Assembly: GCF_002993325.1 (NCBI RefSeq)
Contig: NZ_PVNO01000005.1
Coordinates: 1 to 64,000 of the forward strand
From: Alteromonas gracilis
Lineage (GTDB): Bacteria; Pseudomonadota; Gammaproteobacteria; Enterobacterales; Alteromonadaceae
DNA length: 64,000 nt
Reading direction: 5' to 3'
Position numbers and translations under genes: made by a program
Notes under the pieces: model-generated
Databases searched by the model: none
What the model saw: only the letters and a program-made list of their open reading frames with translations
What the model was told of the DNA's origin: nothing
In this document: one piece after another, positions 1-8,435 of the stretch
Position numbering within the stretch: position 1 is the stretch's first letter
Layout: each line of letters begins with the position of its first letter

Positions 1-3
1 TTT

Positions 4-122
4 TTCCTGGCAGCCATAGCGATACGGTACCACCTGACTCCATTCCGAACTCAGAAGTGAAACGTATTAGCGCCGATGGTAGTGTGGGGTCTCCCCATGT
101 GAGAGTAGGACACTGCCAGGTC
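4..122 (+). rRNA. rrf: 5S ribosomal RNA, first copy
   Basis: This is a full-length gammaproteobacterial 5S rRNA of about 119 nt. The 5' and 3' ends (CCTGGCAG and CTGCCAGG) pair to form helix I, and the conserved internal segments CCGAACTCAGAAGTGAAAC and GATGGTAGTGTGGGG are intact. The 23S gene of the same operon would lie just outside the left edge. It differs from the second copy at one internal position, T39 here against C296 there. Exact ends are set by homology to the E. coli molecule and may be off by one or two bases. Confidence 0.95.
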
Positions 123-133
123 CCATTAAAAGA

Positions 134-157
134 AACCCGCCTAACGGCGGGTTTTTT
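134..157 (+). terminator. Rho-independent terminator after the first 5S gene
   Basis: A perfect 6-bp GC stem (CCCGCC/GGCGGG, 136-141 and 146-151) with a TAAC loop is followed by six T. Termination here should limit read-through into the second 5S copy, so that copy may depend on leakage or on its own promoter. Confidence 0.85.
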
Positions 158-260
158 GCTTTATATAGAAGCCACTGTATTTTTATATACTTAGGCTAAC
201 AGAATTCATTGAAGTTGATAGCGCTCAACTTTACGCGGCTAATAAGCTGCAAACCAGTTT

Positions 261-379
261 TTCCTGGCAGCCATAGCGATACGGTACCACCTGACCCCAT
301 TCCGAACTCAGAAGTGAAACGTATTAGCGCCGATGGTAGTGTGGGGTCTCCCCATGTGAGAGTAGGACACTGCCAGGTC
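261..379 (+). rRNA. rrf: 5S ribosomal RNA, second copy
   Basis: A second full-length 5S gene lies 257 bp downstream of the first and is identical over the aligned length except for C296 (T39 in copy one). The C matches the usual gammaproteobacterial ACCCCAT segment, so copy one carries the variant base. The spacer holds the first terminator and an AT-rich stretch with no other RNA gene that I can see. Confidence 0.95.
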
Positions 380-390
380 CCATTAAGAAA

Positions 391-414
391 AACCCGCCTA
401 ATGGCGGGTTTTTT
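391..414. terminator. Bidirectional terminator between the 5S genes and the PagL-like gene
   Basis: The CCCGCC/GGCGGG stem (393-398, 403-408) is followed by TTTTTT on the plus strand and preceded by AAAAA (388-392), which gives a T run on the minus strand. It can therefore end both the rRNA transcript and the convergent minus-strand gene whose stop codon lies at 419. Confidence 0.85.
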
Positions 415-418
415 GCGT

Positions 419-949
419 TTAGAAGTGGTAGGCGTATGACAAGTTTAGAAAGTCCAATCCAGGATTGTCATTGTTAAACCCGCCGTTAGAAAAATGCATA
501 TATCGCAACGCTACGTGTTGCTTTTTATCAAGCTCCACAAAGATGCCAATACGATCTTCGAATTGATAATTTGACCCAATATCTTTGCCCGCCACTTCTT
601 GATCACCAATATAGCTCGCGCCAATACCTGCCTCAATATACACCGGGTATTGATTATTTAGCGTAGCAACTTGCTTCATGAAAACGGGAGTGATGGATGC
701 AGCATAGCTTGTGCTGTGCGTATCGTCTTTTCCGTATTCCCAGATTACCGCGCTCACTTCCCAGTACAGCTTTAAATCGCCAAGCCAGTCGGTTACAAGT
801 TCCTGTTCTAAAGGTCTATAGGCGAACCGCATTCCGTCGATGCCATCGAACCCATGCATATAGTCAACGCTTACAGTCTGTCGAGCTTGCACCGTATTCG
901 CAGTAAAAGTGAAAAAAAAAGAAAATAATAGAAGTAGTATCGATTTCAT
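419..949 (-). CDS. PagL-like lipid A deacylase (acyloxyacyl hydrolase family)
   Basis: This is a 176-residue outer-membrane protein predicted to remove an ester-linked acyl chain from lipid A at the outer leaflet. It has a signal peptide of about 22 residues, an aromatic-rich beta-barrel body, and a C-terminal YHF ending typical of outer-membrane barrels. The PagL active-site segment is visible near the C-terminus: His152, Ser154 (HFSNGG) and, twelve residues after the serine, Asp166, where Pseudomonas PagL has Glu140. The Glu-to-Asp change may alter activity or reflect a subfamily. The start is supported by an AAGGAGC ribosome-binding site at 954-960. A run of nine A on the plus strand (912-920) lies in the signal-peptide codons. 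Family assignment is fairly firm; activity is not proven. Confidence 0.8.
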   Translation of the reverse strand: MKSILLLLFSFFFTFTANTVQARQTVSVDYMHGFDGIDGMRFAYRPLEQELVTDWLGDLKLYWEVSAVIWEYGKDDTHSTSYAASITPVFMKQVATLNNQYPVYIEAGIGASYIGDQEVAGKDIGSNYQFEDRIGIFVELDKKQHVALRYMHFSNGGFNNDNPGLDFLNLSYAYHF

Positions 950-1083
950 AGTTGCTCCTTGAATTGTTAATCAATCAGCAAGATTCCTTCCAACTATAAA
1001 ACATATTTATATCAGTGCGTTAAATCTTTCTTTCTTTCATTTGAGTTACTGTTTATGTGTTATTTACTGCGGTTATGGAATTA

Positions 1084-1932
1084 TTACAAGGCTGGCCACA
1101 GGACGTTTTTTGTAAGTCCTTGTTGTTTCATCAGTCGCTGAGTTAACTGCTTAGTTTCTTCAATACCATACTTATTTTTTATTTCATTGATGGTTTTTGA
1201 GTTGGAATTAAGGAACGTATTGAGTTCGTGAATAATGTCAGGATGTTTTAGTGTGGAAACGGAGAAAGACACCGTGTTGTACGGAAGCGTTAGATCAGCA
1301 GTGAACTCGCCAATGTTAGGATATCGACGAAGAATACGTTGAGCTACGTTGTATTCTATATCCATGGCATTGGCTTTCTCTTTGTTTAGAAGTGATAACC
1401 CCTCATAGACGCTGTTCACACCAATTACGTTTACGGTATTTTCGTTGATTTGTTTCTTCCATTTAGCTGGGGTAAATCCGTCGGGAATAATGAGGTTACT
1501 GACAAAGCCAATGCCCTTACCTTTGTTTTCTGGTTTTACTAACGTCACAGCAAAAGTGTCTACCAGTGGGAGAGAGTAAGCCTTATCAACGCTATATGTT
1601 ATAGGGTCGTTCCATCTAGGGTTATCTGGAAAAACGAAATCAACATTCCCTTTTTTTAATTCAATTTGAAGGCGTTTAACGGGCATGCTTAGGTAGATAA
1701 ACTGGTGCCCACTGTGCTTTGAAAACGCTTCCAGTATGGCCCATCCTAAACCTTTTTCATGGGGTGAAGAAAAATTGTAATAAGGGGAATATTCAATATT
1801 TTGAGCGCCTACGATGTAGGTGTCGGCTTTAATAGTCGAAGAAAAAAATGAAACACAAAGTATTATCGATATAGTCTGAATAATACGGTGTGTGCTATTG
1901 CCAAACCTCTTCAATTTGCAATCCTTGTTCAT
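1084..1932 (-). CDS. Periplasmic substrate-binding-protein-like protein (SBP_bac_3 type), paralogue B
   Basis: The 282-residue product has a positively charged N-terminus, a hydrophobic signal segment at about residues 18-36, and then an SBP_bac_3-like fold. It opens with a YIVGAQNIEY strand and has the segment RLQIELKKGNVDFVFPDN, which resembles the hinge region of amino-acid-binding proteins. No ABC permease or ATPase lies nearby, so it may act as an orphan binding or sensory protein rather than a transporter subunit. It is clearly related to the gene immediately upstream (about 50-60 percent identity by eye over the first third). Its ORF overlaps that gene by 38 bp, which suggests translational coupling, although a later start is possible. 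Ligand unknown. Confidence 0.72.
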   Translation of the reverse strand: MNKDCKLKRFGNSTHRIIQTISIILCVSFFSSTIKADTYIVGAQNIEYSPYYNFSSPHEKGLGWAILEAFSKHSGHQFIYLSMPVKRLQIELKKGNVDFVFPDNPRWNDPITYSVDKAYSLPLVDTFAVTLVKPENKGKGIGFVSNLIIPDGFTPAKWKKQINENTVNVIGVNSVYEGLSLLNKEKANAMDIEYNVAQRILRRYPNIGEFTADLTLPYNTVSFSVSTLKHPDIIHELNTFLNSNSKTINEIKNKYGIEETKQLTQRLMKQQGLTKNVLWPAL

Positions 1933-2686
1933 TTAAAAGCTGCTGTGTTAGTTTTTCAAAGTCCATTACGCCGTACTTTAACTTAATACTATCAATTAAT
2001 TCGGGGTTTGAGGATATAAAATCATTTAGTTCAGCAATAACATCGGAGTGATAAAGCGTAGATAGAGAGAAAGGTATTTCATTGTGTGGAAGGGTCATAT
2101 CTAAAGTAAATACATCTTTCTCAAAGTAAAGCGATGAGGAGTGTTGGCTCACAAAATACTCTAAATCGAGGGCGTCTACACGCCCCTGATGTAAAAGATC
2201 CATTCCCTGTTGAATAGTGTTTACCCATATAATTTTAGTGCTTTGATTATTTATCCGCATTTGCCAATTAACAGGTGTGAACCCTAATGGCATGGCGAGA
2301 TGTTTTATCGCCCCAATACCTTTTCCGACATTTTCTTTTTTAACAATAGTTCCTGTCATGGCATGAGTAAGGGGAGAAGAAAAGTGTTTGTCTTTCGACG
2401 TGGTAGTGCTGTTATACCATCCGCTGTTGTCAGGATAAACAAAGTCTACATTACCTTTAACCAGTTCAAGCTGAAGTCTTCGTATTGGTAAACTTACGTA
2501 AATAAATTCATGTCCAGAAGCGTCGGAGAATGCTTCTAAAACAGACCATGCGACGCCTTTATCAGCGGTGGAGGCAAAGTCGTAGTGAGGAAAGTATGCT
2601 AAATTCTGAGCCCCAATAATGTACTTTTTAGCATAGATATTAACACTTAGCAGGGAGGCACAGAAAAGCATAATCCATCGAATCAT
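1895..2686 (-). CDS. Periplasmic substrate-binding-protein-like protein (SBP_bac_3 type), paralogue A
   Basis: A 263-residue secreted protein with a clear signal peptide (about residues 1-19) and the same fold as its downstream neighbour. Shared landmarks are Y-I-x-GAQN at the mature N-terminus, LEAFSxxSGHxFIYxS, and RLQxELxKGNVDFVxPDN. The two genes form a tandem duplication read in the same direction, this copy first. No transporter components flank the pair, so import is not supported by context. The mature N-terminus keeps several tyrosines and a histidine that may line a ligand pocket, but the ligand cannot be read from sequence. Confidence 0.75.
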   Translation of the reverse strand: MIRWIMLFCASLLSVNIYAKKYIIGAQNLAYFPHYDFASTADKGVAWSVLEAFSDASGHEFIYVSLPIRRLQLELVKGNVDFVYPDNSGWYNSTTTSKDKHFSSPLTHAMTGTIVKKENVGKGIGAIKHLAMPLGFTPVNWQMRINNQSTKIIWVNTIQQGMDLLHQGRVDALDLEYFVSQHSSSLYFEKDVFTLDMTLPHNEIPFSLSTLYHSDVIAELNDFISSNPELIDSIKLKYGVMDFEKLTQQLLNEQGLQIEEVWQ

Positions 2687-2827
2687 TTAAACTCCAAAAT
2701 GATCTCAGTTATTCACAAAACGCTTTAAGTTTAATCACTTTGGTATTTAAAGCAATTAACTCGCCTCTTGATAAAGAAAAAGCACGGAATAAAGAAATTA
2801 AGGTGCTATTACATAAGAGTAAAGTGC

Positions 2828-5800
2828 CTAATGAAAATCCCGTGAGTTAAGCGATATTTGTTCTAACCAAGGTGTGCGATCAATAAGTTTACCAGCGATA
2901 ATATGTATCACTCCCTCTTTGGAGCGTTCAATAATGCCATTAACTTGCAAAAGCTTAGCTTTTAAAAAGATTTGTTGCTGCGCTCTGGCTGTGGATTGCC
3001 ATACGACGACGTTCATATTGCCAATATCATCTTCTAAGGTAAGAAATGTAACGCCAGCGGCTGTACCAGGCGCTTGACGGCCCGTTACGGCACCCAGAAC
3101 TTTAACTACTGATTTATTTTTCTTAGTAACGAGGGAGTTAGACCAGCTAATATCTTTGAGCTGATGTTGTTGTCGAAGTAATGAAATTGGGTGGTTATTA
3201 ACGGATAGTCCTGTCGATGCATAATCTTCGAGTAAATTTTCAGCATCAGAGGGCGAAACATTTAATGTGCTGATGTTTTCATCAGTATATTTCTCTTCTG
3301 CGTCGAACAGCGGTAAGCGCGTTTGCGTATCCATTATTCTCCAGCGTGTTTCATAGCGGTTACCTGAAATGGTACGCAGTGCATCGGCGCTAGCGAGCGC
3401 TTCTAGCTCATTACTCTTGAGCGACAGCTGGTGTAGTTGTTCTATATTGACATACCCCTTGTTAGGTCTGTTCTTTACAAGTTGTTGGGACGACGTTTCG
3501 CTAAGCCCTTTGATAAGCTTAAGTCCTAATTGTATGCGCTTTTCTTGGTTTACTATAACTAGGGTATGTTCAGTGTCAGACTTGTTCACACAGGGGGCTT
3601 CTACGTGAATATTATGCCGCTTTGCATCTTGCACTAGCTGTGACGGCGTGTAAAAGCCCATTGGCCAGCTGTTTAATAACGCCACATAAAACTCTACAGG
3701 GAAGTAAAACTTAAGCCAGCAAGATACATAAGCCAATACTGCGAAAGAAGCGGAATGCGACTCTGGAAAGCCATACCCTGCAAACCCCTTAATCTGTTCA
3801 AATAAGTTATGAGCAAAAGTATTGTCATAACCTTTATCTGTCATACCTTTGATCAGCTTGTCTCTAAACTCGAAAATCCTTCCGTCCTTTTTCCAGCTCG
3901 CCATAGCGCGACGAAGTTGGTCAGCTTCACCCCCACTGAAGCCTGCGGCAACCATAGCAAGTTGAATGACCTGCTCTTGGAAAATAGGTACGCCCATAGT
4001 ACGGGACAGCACTTTTTCGACTTCTTTTGAAGGATACTCGATAGTTTCGTTACCGTGACGGCGTATTAAATAAGGGTGCACCATATCCCCCTGAATTGGA
4101 CCTGGCCGAACAATGGCAATTTGCACTACTAAATCATAGTACCGACGAGGTTTTAACCTTGGCAGCATAGACATTTGGGCCCTTGACTCTATCTGGAAAA
4201 CGCCGACGGTATCAGCGCGGCAAATCATATCGAAAACCTGTTTGTCATCGCCAAGTTTAGTGATGAAGGGAATGCTTGTCTGAACGGGGTATTGCTTATT
4301 AATGAGGGCAAAAGCCCGGCGAATAGCGCTTAACATACCCAGAGCCAACACATCGACTTTTAATAGACCTAGTGTTTCTATATCGTCCTTATCCCACTGA
4401 ATAATCGTGCGAGCTTCCATCGCTGCGTTTTCCACAGGAACTAAGTCATACAATGGGCCCGCGCTTATCACAAACCCGCCTACATGCTGTGACAAATGCC
4501 TTGGCGTGCCCAATAGAGATTCGGTTAAGTTAATAAGCTGTTGTACTCGTTTCTCTTGCGGATTTAAACCGAGGTTGGCTAGTTGGGACTTCCACGGTAT
4601 AACGCTATCCCGACGGTTTATTTGCTTAACAACAAAGTCCAGTTGAGATTCGCTAAAGCCTAGTGCTTTTCCCACATCTTTAAATGCTGATTTAAAGCGG
4701 TAACAAATCACAGTCGCGGCGATAGCAGTTCTTTCTCTGCCGTACTTTTTATAAATATACTGAATAATTTCTTCACGGCGTTGATGCTCAAAATCCACAT
4801 CAATGTCAGGCGGTTCATTGCGCTCTTTTGAAATAAAGCGTTCAAAAAGTACGCTAATTTGTCTAGGGTCGACGGCGGTAATTTCTAAACAATAGCAAAC
4901 CACAGAGTTCGCCGCAGAGCCACGACCTTGATATAAGATGCGCTGTTGTTTGGCAAACTGGACGATATCGTAAATTGTTAGAAAGAAATATTCATACTCT
5001 TGCTCGGCAATCAGCGTAAGCTCTTTTTCAATGGTCTGCCGAATTTCCGTAGTAATACCTTCTGGAAAGCGAATTTTAATCCCTTCTTCCACACGCTCTC
5101 TTAAATAAGACGTAGGTGTGTAGCCTTTGGGAACAAGTTCGGCAGGGTATTGATAGCGCAACTCCTCTAAAGAAAACGTAAATAATTGGCTAAGAGCATT
5201 AGTATTCGCCACCCACTTTTCAGGATATAGCTTCTTAATTTTATGTATGGTGCGTAAGCTACGTTCTGCATTACTTAATGCACTTCTTCCTATCTCGTCA
5301 ACGCTGGTATGAACTTTTGTGGCGTGCAAAACATGCTGTAGTGGCAACCTATCTGCGTGATGCATCAATACACCCGTACACGCAATAACAGGAAATGAGT
5401 AGGTAGATTGCAAAGCGTTATAGTGCGCAAACCTATGATGATCACGTCCATCTAGTAAGCGCTGCGCACCTATGTAGACGTCTATGCTGGGGTGCTTTAG
5501 CAGCCATTCTGCCCAATGTTTATCTTGGGTTTCCTTCCCACTGGGCAACCAGATAAATTTACAGTGTCGAATGGTGCGTAAATCCCATTCGGCTAGTTGA
5601 TACTCACCTTTTTCAGAACGGCGCCTCGCATTAGTGATGATTCGGCATAGCTCACTGTAGGCAGCCTTATCTGGGCACAACAATACAAAGGATAAGGTCT
5701 CATCAAATACAAAGTAACTGCCCACAATAAGCTTGATAGGTAATTTTTGGTGGGTAATTTCATCGAAGGCTCGCACTATGCCTGCTACAGAGCATTCATC

Positions 5801-5917
5801 AGTAATAGCGAGAGCCTCGTAGCCAAGAAAAGACGCTGTGGTAACTAGCTCAGCAGGAGAAGAAGCCCCGCAAAGAAAGCTATAGTTGCTTTGACAAAAT
5901 AGTTCGCTGTACTTCAT
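2828..5917 (-). CDS. dnaE2: Error-prone DNA polymerase DnaE2 (ImuC)
   Basis: A C-family DNA polymerase of 1029 residues, the usual length for DnaE2/ImuC, which performs mutagenic translesion synthesis during the SOS response. An N-terminal PHP-like domain (about 1-200) opens with a degenerate metal motif (CQSNYSFL, first histidines missing). The palm carries PDIDVDF with catalytic Asp371 and Asp373, and Asp522 sits in KVDVLALG. The fingers follow (PGPIQGDMVHPYL), and the C-terminal OB-fold region ends near VLGAVTGRQAPGTAAGVTF. It is the last gene of the imuA-imuB-dnaE2 unit, 29 bp after imuB, and should share its LexA-controlled promoter. It is not the replicative DnaE, which is longer and has an intact PHP motif. 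Confidence 0.95.
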   Translation of the reverse strand: MKYSELFCQSNYSFLCGASSPAELVTTASFLGYEALAITDECSVAGIVRAFDEITHQKLPIKLIVGSYFVFDETLSFVLLCPDKAAYSELCRIITNARRRSEKGEYQLAEWDLRTIRHCKFIWLPSGKETQDKHWAEWLLKHPSIDVYIGAQRLLDGRDHHRFAHYNALQSTYSFPVIACTGVLMHHADRLPLQHVLHATKVHTSVDEIGRSALSNAERSLRTIHKIKKLYPEKWVANTNALSQLFTFSLEELRYQYPAELVPKGYTPTSYLRERVEEGIKIRFPEGITTEIRQTIEKELTLIAEQEYEYFFLTIYDIVQFAKQQRILYQGRGSAANSVVCYCLEITAVDPRQISVLFERFISKERNEPPDIDVDFEHQRREEIIQYIYKKYGRERTAIAATVICYRFKSAFKDVGKALGFSESQLDFVVKQINRRDSVIPWKSQLANLGLNPQEKRVQQLINLTESLLGTPRHLSQHVGGFVISAGPLYDLVPVENAAMEARTIIQWDKDDIETLGLLKVDVLALGMLSAIRRAFALINKQYPVQTSIPFITKLGDDKQVFDMICRADTVGVFQIESRAQMSMLPRLKPRRYYDLVVQIAIVRPGPIQGDMVHPYLIRRHGNETIEYPSKEVEKVLSRTMGVPIFQEQVIQLAMVAAGFSGGEADQLRRAMASWKKDGRIFEFRDKLIKGMTDKGYDNTFAHNLFEQIKGFAGYGFPESHSASFAVLAYVSCWLKFYFPVEFYVALLNSWPMGFYTPSQLVQDAKRHNIHVEAPCVNKSDTEHTLVIVNQEKRIQLGLKLIKGLSETSSQQLVKNRPNKGYVNIEQLHQLSLKSNELEALASADALRTISGNRYETRWRIMDTQTRLPLFDAEEKYTDENISTLNVSPSDAENLLEDYASTGLSVNNHPISLLRQQHQLKDISWSNSLVTKKNKSVVKVLGAVTGRQAPGTAAGVTFLTLEDDIGNMNVVVWQSTARAQQQIFLKAKLLQVNGIIERSKEGVIHIIAGKLIDRTPWLEQISLNSRDFH

Positions 5918-5946
5918 GCTAACGTGCTTACCCTAACCACATATAC

Positions 5947-7410
5947 CTAACAAAAAAGCCCTTGTACCCACCATCGAGATTCTTCATCTTTGAACACCAA
6001 TAACCGGACACTCTGAGGGGTCTGCGCAATGAAGTAATCGCGCTTGGTAGGACGGTCGTGCCACCATTCGCTATTTAACCGTAAGGGCCCAAAACAAATT
6101 TGTGTTGGTTGAGTAAGTGGCGTAGGAACATCAAAGGTAAAAGTAGGCGCAGTATCGCAAGCATAAGCATATTCAGGCACGTTCGGTTCGGTTACCGTCA
6201 TATATTCAAACTGATGACTGTTGGCTGCGCGAGGTTGAAAAGTGCTTTTATCACCTAGCTTAGCGTTTAAGCGGCCAATTAGTTGCTTTTGTGCCACATC
6301 ATTAAATCGATCGCTGAAAAAGTCGCCATTATGAGTATCTATTTCTTCAAATTGATGGCATTTAAGCTCAACAGCAGTAGCGGGTTCAGGCAATACAAGG
6401 TTTTCAATTTTAAGGGTAAATAACGGCAGCCAGCTTTTAACAGAAGACTGAGGTAGCGCAGATTGGATCTCAATATTCATGGGCGGCGCTTCTCTAAATT
6501 GAATGTATATGGCCACGTTTGATGTGTATAAATTTCTAGCTCGTAAATAATGAGATAGATGCTCAAGTTGTTGGGTAACAAAAGGCGTTAAGTGCTGTAT
6601 GTTTTCTACGTCAAAGGGTAACAGTAAGAAGTTATCGAAACGCTCTAGCGGCCTAAATAGCGTAACGCGGGGAAACGTCTCTCCTCTCAGTGCAGTCAGA
6701 TACATAATGGTGTTATTGTCAAAGCGTCGACCTAGCTCTTGGACAGGCATGTCGAGTAACTGTTGCACGCTAGTAATTCCCACTCTAGCCAGCGACTCTA
6801 TAACTTTAGGCGCCAGTGCAGTAAGAGAAAGAGGGCATGCATTTAACGCTTTTTTTATGTCATCACGTGTACATACGTAAGTGTTGTACTTTTGAAGTGC
6901 CAGTACCTTTGCCGCTTCTATTGTCCACGCACAGCCAAAGTGGTAGCGAACATCAGACTCCGATAACGCCTGCGTGAGGGTTTTCCATAGAGGCTCATGA
7001 CCACCATAGTAATGGGTTAAATTGTCTAATCTTATAGCTAGTCCGCCTGCACAGGCATGACTATCTAGCACAATGTCTGATGCAAGCGGATAAAGCCGAT
7101 GTGCTAACTGCGTAAGCATATGCCTTTCGTTTTCTTCATTGAAAGGCAGTACATGTACATAAGGGCATAGTGCAGCTGCTTGCGCTAAACCATGCCCGAT
7201 TTCAATACCTTCTGTCTTTGCAATATCATTGCATTGAACAATTTTATTTATTTTACTGCAGTAGACGACAACGGGTGTGCTTAAAGGTAGTGACGAACCT
7301 TTATGGTTAGCACCGACACAAGACTCTTGATAATGTGCAGCTGTGCGCCTAGTCGCTCTATTATGACTATCTAAAGTAAGTTGGTAGCAGTAAATATAAG
7401 CCCATAGCAT
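5947..7410 (-). CDS. imuB: ImuB, inactive Y-family polymerase-like mutasome subunit
   Basis: The 487-residue protein has a Y-family polymerase fold without the usual catalytic acidic residues. The first motif reads LWAYIYCYQLTLD instead of an FxDxDxF-type sequence, and the second reads DIVLDSHACAG instead of SIDE. This is typical of ImuB, which acts as a scaffold linking DnaE2 to the sliding clamp. A helix-hairpin-helix region (VGITSVQQLLDMPVQEL) precedes the little-finger part, and the C-terminus (WWVQGLFC) resembles the conserved ImuB tail. It starts 2 bp after the imuA stop codon. The clamp-binding peptide could not be assigned with certainty by eye. Confidence 0.92.
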   Translation of the reverse strand: MLWAYIYCYQLTLDSHNRATRRTAAHYQESCVGANHKGSSLPLSTPVVVYCSKINKIVQCNDIAKTEGIEIGHGLAQAAALCPYVHVLPFNEENERHMLTQLAHRLYPLASDIVLDSHACAGGLAIRLDNLTHYYGGHEPLWKTLTQALSESDVRYHFGCAWTIEAAKVLALQKYNTYVCTRDDIKKALNACPLSLTALAPKVIESLARVGITSVQQLLDMPVQELGRRFDNNTIMYLTALRGETFPRVTLFRPLERFDNFLLLPFDVENIQHLTPFVTQQLEHLSHYLRARNLYTSNVAIYIQFREAPPMNIEIQSALPQSSVKSWLPLFTLKIENLVLPEPATAVELKCHQFEEIDTHNGDFFSDRFNDVAQKQLIGRLNAKLGDKSTFQPRAANSHQFEYMTVTEPNVPEYAYACDTAPTFTFDVPTPLTQPTQICFGPLRLNSEWWHDRPTKRDYFIAQTPQSVRLLVFKDEESRWWVQGLFC

Positions 7411-7412
7411 GG

Positions 7413-8153
7413 TCAGCTCACTGAGTGTAGCGCCTGATCAGAAAGCGTATTGTGCGTCATCGCCCACTTAATGGCGTTATTGTCAGGCGTCCATTTGTGT
7501 GAAATAACGATGTTATCCTTAGGCCATCCATGACGCTGTTTGCGAATATTTACCGATAAAGCGTGCGGGGTTCCTTGCAGATAAAGATCTAAAGTAATAG
7601 GTAGCGCATCGTCACTAGAAGCTTGGGCGCTGCTTAATGGTCTGTTTTGTTGTTTACTTGACGATGACAGCGGCCGATGCACCGGAGTATAAAGCAAGCA
7701 TAGGGCATCGTTATGTGTCGCAGCTACCTGTAAACGGCGGGCTTCCTTTTGGCTTATTGTATTACTCCACAGCACCACGCAATGGCAAGCTGTACTTTTT
7801 AGGCATTGCTCTGCCGCCCACAATGATTCTTGCTGTGTATGCGTTTTTACTACAAGTACTTGTTGCGTCTTAAGGCCTAAATTTTCTAACCACGGCGACT
7901 GCAAACGCCCTGGAGGATTGATAAATACAACGAGTTTATGAGTACGATGCTGGCATATTACGTCTTTAAACAATGAGAGTTCACCAACGCCAGTCAGAGA
8001 AGCTATACGCACTAAGCCTGTAGAAGCAACGCCACCGTTAAGCGCTTTATCTAGTCGCGGAAAACCTAATGAAAACTTTGTTTCATTTTGCTTTTGTTCT
8101 CTGGCCCGCCAAATATGAGGGTGGTTGTTAAGCACGGATAACGGTTTATTCAT
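7413..8153 (-). CDS. imuA: ImuA, RecA/SulA-like mutasome subunit
   Basis: First gene of the SOS mutasome operon. ImuA is a RecA-fold protein that associates with ImuB and DnaE2. The product begins MNKPLSVLNN and contains a degenerate nucleotide-binding loop (SLTGVGELSLFKD, where RecA has a GKT/S loop) and strands such as CHCVVLWSN. The open frame can extend three codons upstream to a TTG at 8160-8162; I chose the ATG at 8153 (246 residues) because it leaves a short leader after the predicted transcription start inside the LexA box. Neither start has a strong Shine-Dalgarno sequence. Identity rests on fold landmarks plus the unmistakable imuB-dnaE2 context. Confidence 0.88.
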   Translation of the reverse strand: MNKPLSVLNNHPHIWRAREQKQNETKFSLGFPRLDKALNGGVASTGLVRIASLTGVGELSLFKDVICQHRTHKLVVFINPPGRLQSPWLENLGLKTQQVLVVKTHTQQESLWAAEQCLKSTACHCVVLWSNTISQKEARRLQVAATHNDALCLLYTPVHRPLSSSSKQQNRPLSSAQASSDDALPITLDLYLQGTPHALSVNIRKQRHGWPKDNIVISHKWTPDNNAIKWAMTHNTLSDQALHSVS

Positions 8154-8168
8154 GGCACTCAAAATGAA

Positions 8169-8213
8169 CTGTATTTATGTACAGTATTATAGTGCAGCAA
8201 TGATCCTTTTCAA
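8169..8213 (-). promoter_or_regulatory. SOS promoter with LexA box for imuA-imuB-dnaE2
   Basis: A perfect CTGT-N8-ACAG LexA operator lies at 8169-8184, flanked as AACTGTATTTATGTACAGTA. On the minus strand it sits immediately downstream of a -10 TATAAT (8191-8186) and a -35 TTGAAA (8213-8208) separated by 16 bp, so the operator would cover the transcription start. This arrangement predicts tight LexA repression and induction by DNA damage. Confidence 0.9.
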
Positions 8214-8356
8214 GATTAAAGGCTCAAGCCTTGAAGCTTTTAATGCTAACTTATTGATTAGTTTGAAAAGGTAAAAGATTAAATCTTTAAGAAGAAGGGA
8301 AGTGTCAAGGGGCGGACAAGCGTTTAAATTTTCAATTCAAGACGAAATGGCTATTA

Positions 8357-8400
8357 AGGGCCTGGCTGCTCTTTACCATACGAAAAGAGTAGAAGGCCCT
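8357..8400. repeat. Imperfect inverted repeat in the imuA upstream gap
   Basis: The arms AGGGCCT (8357-8363) and AGGCCCT (8394-8400), extended inward by CTCTTT/AAAGAG (8369-8374, 8384-8389), form a long interrupted hairpin around a loop of about nine bases. Neither side is followed by a T run, so a standard terminator is unlikely. It lies between the SOS promoter and the end of the minus-strand gene at 8436; the rest of the 273-bp gap holds nothing else I can identify. Confidence 0.5.
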
Positions 8401-8435
8401 AATAATGCTCTACCTTTGCAAATCAGTAAGCAGGA

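Noticed and set aside
209-439. Open reading frame over the second 5S gene
   Set aside because: It lies on the 5S gene and has no coding features.
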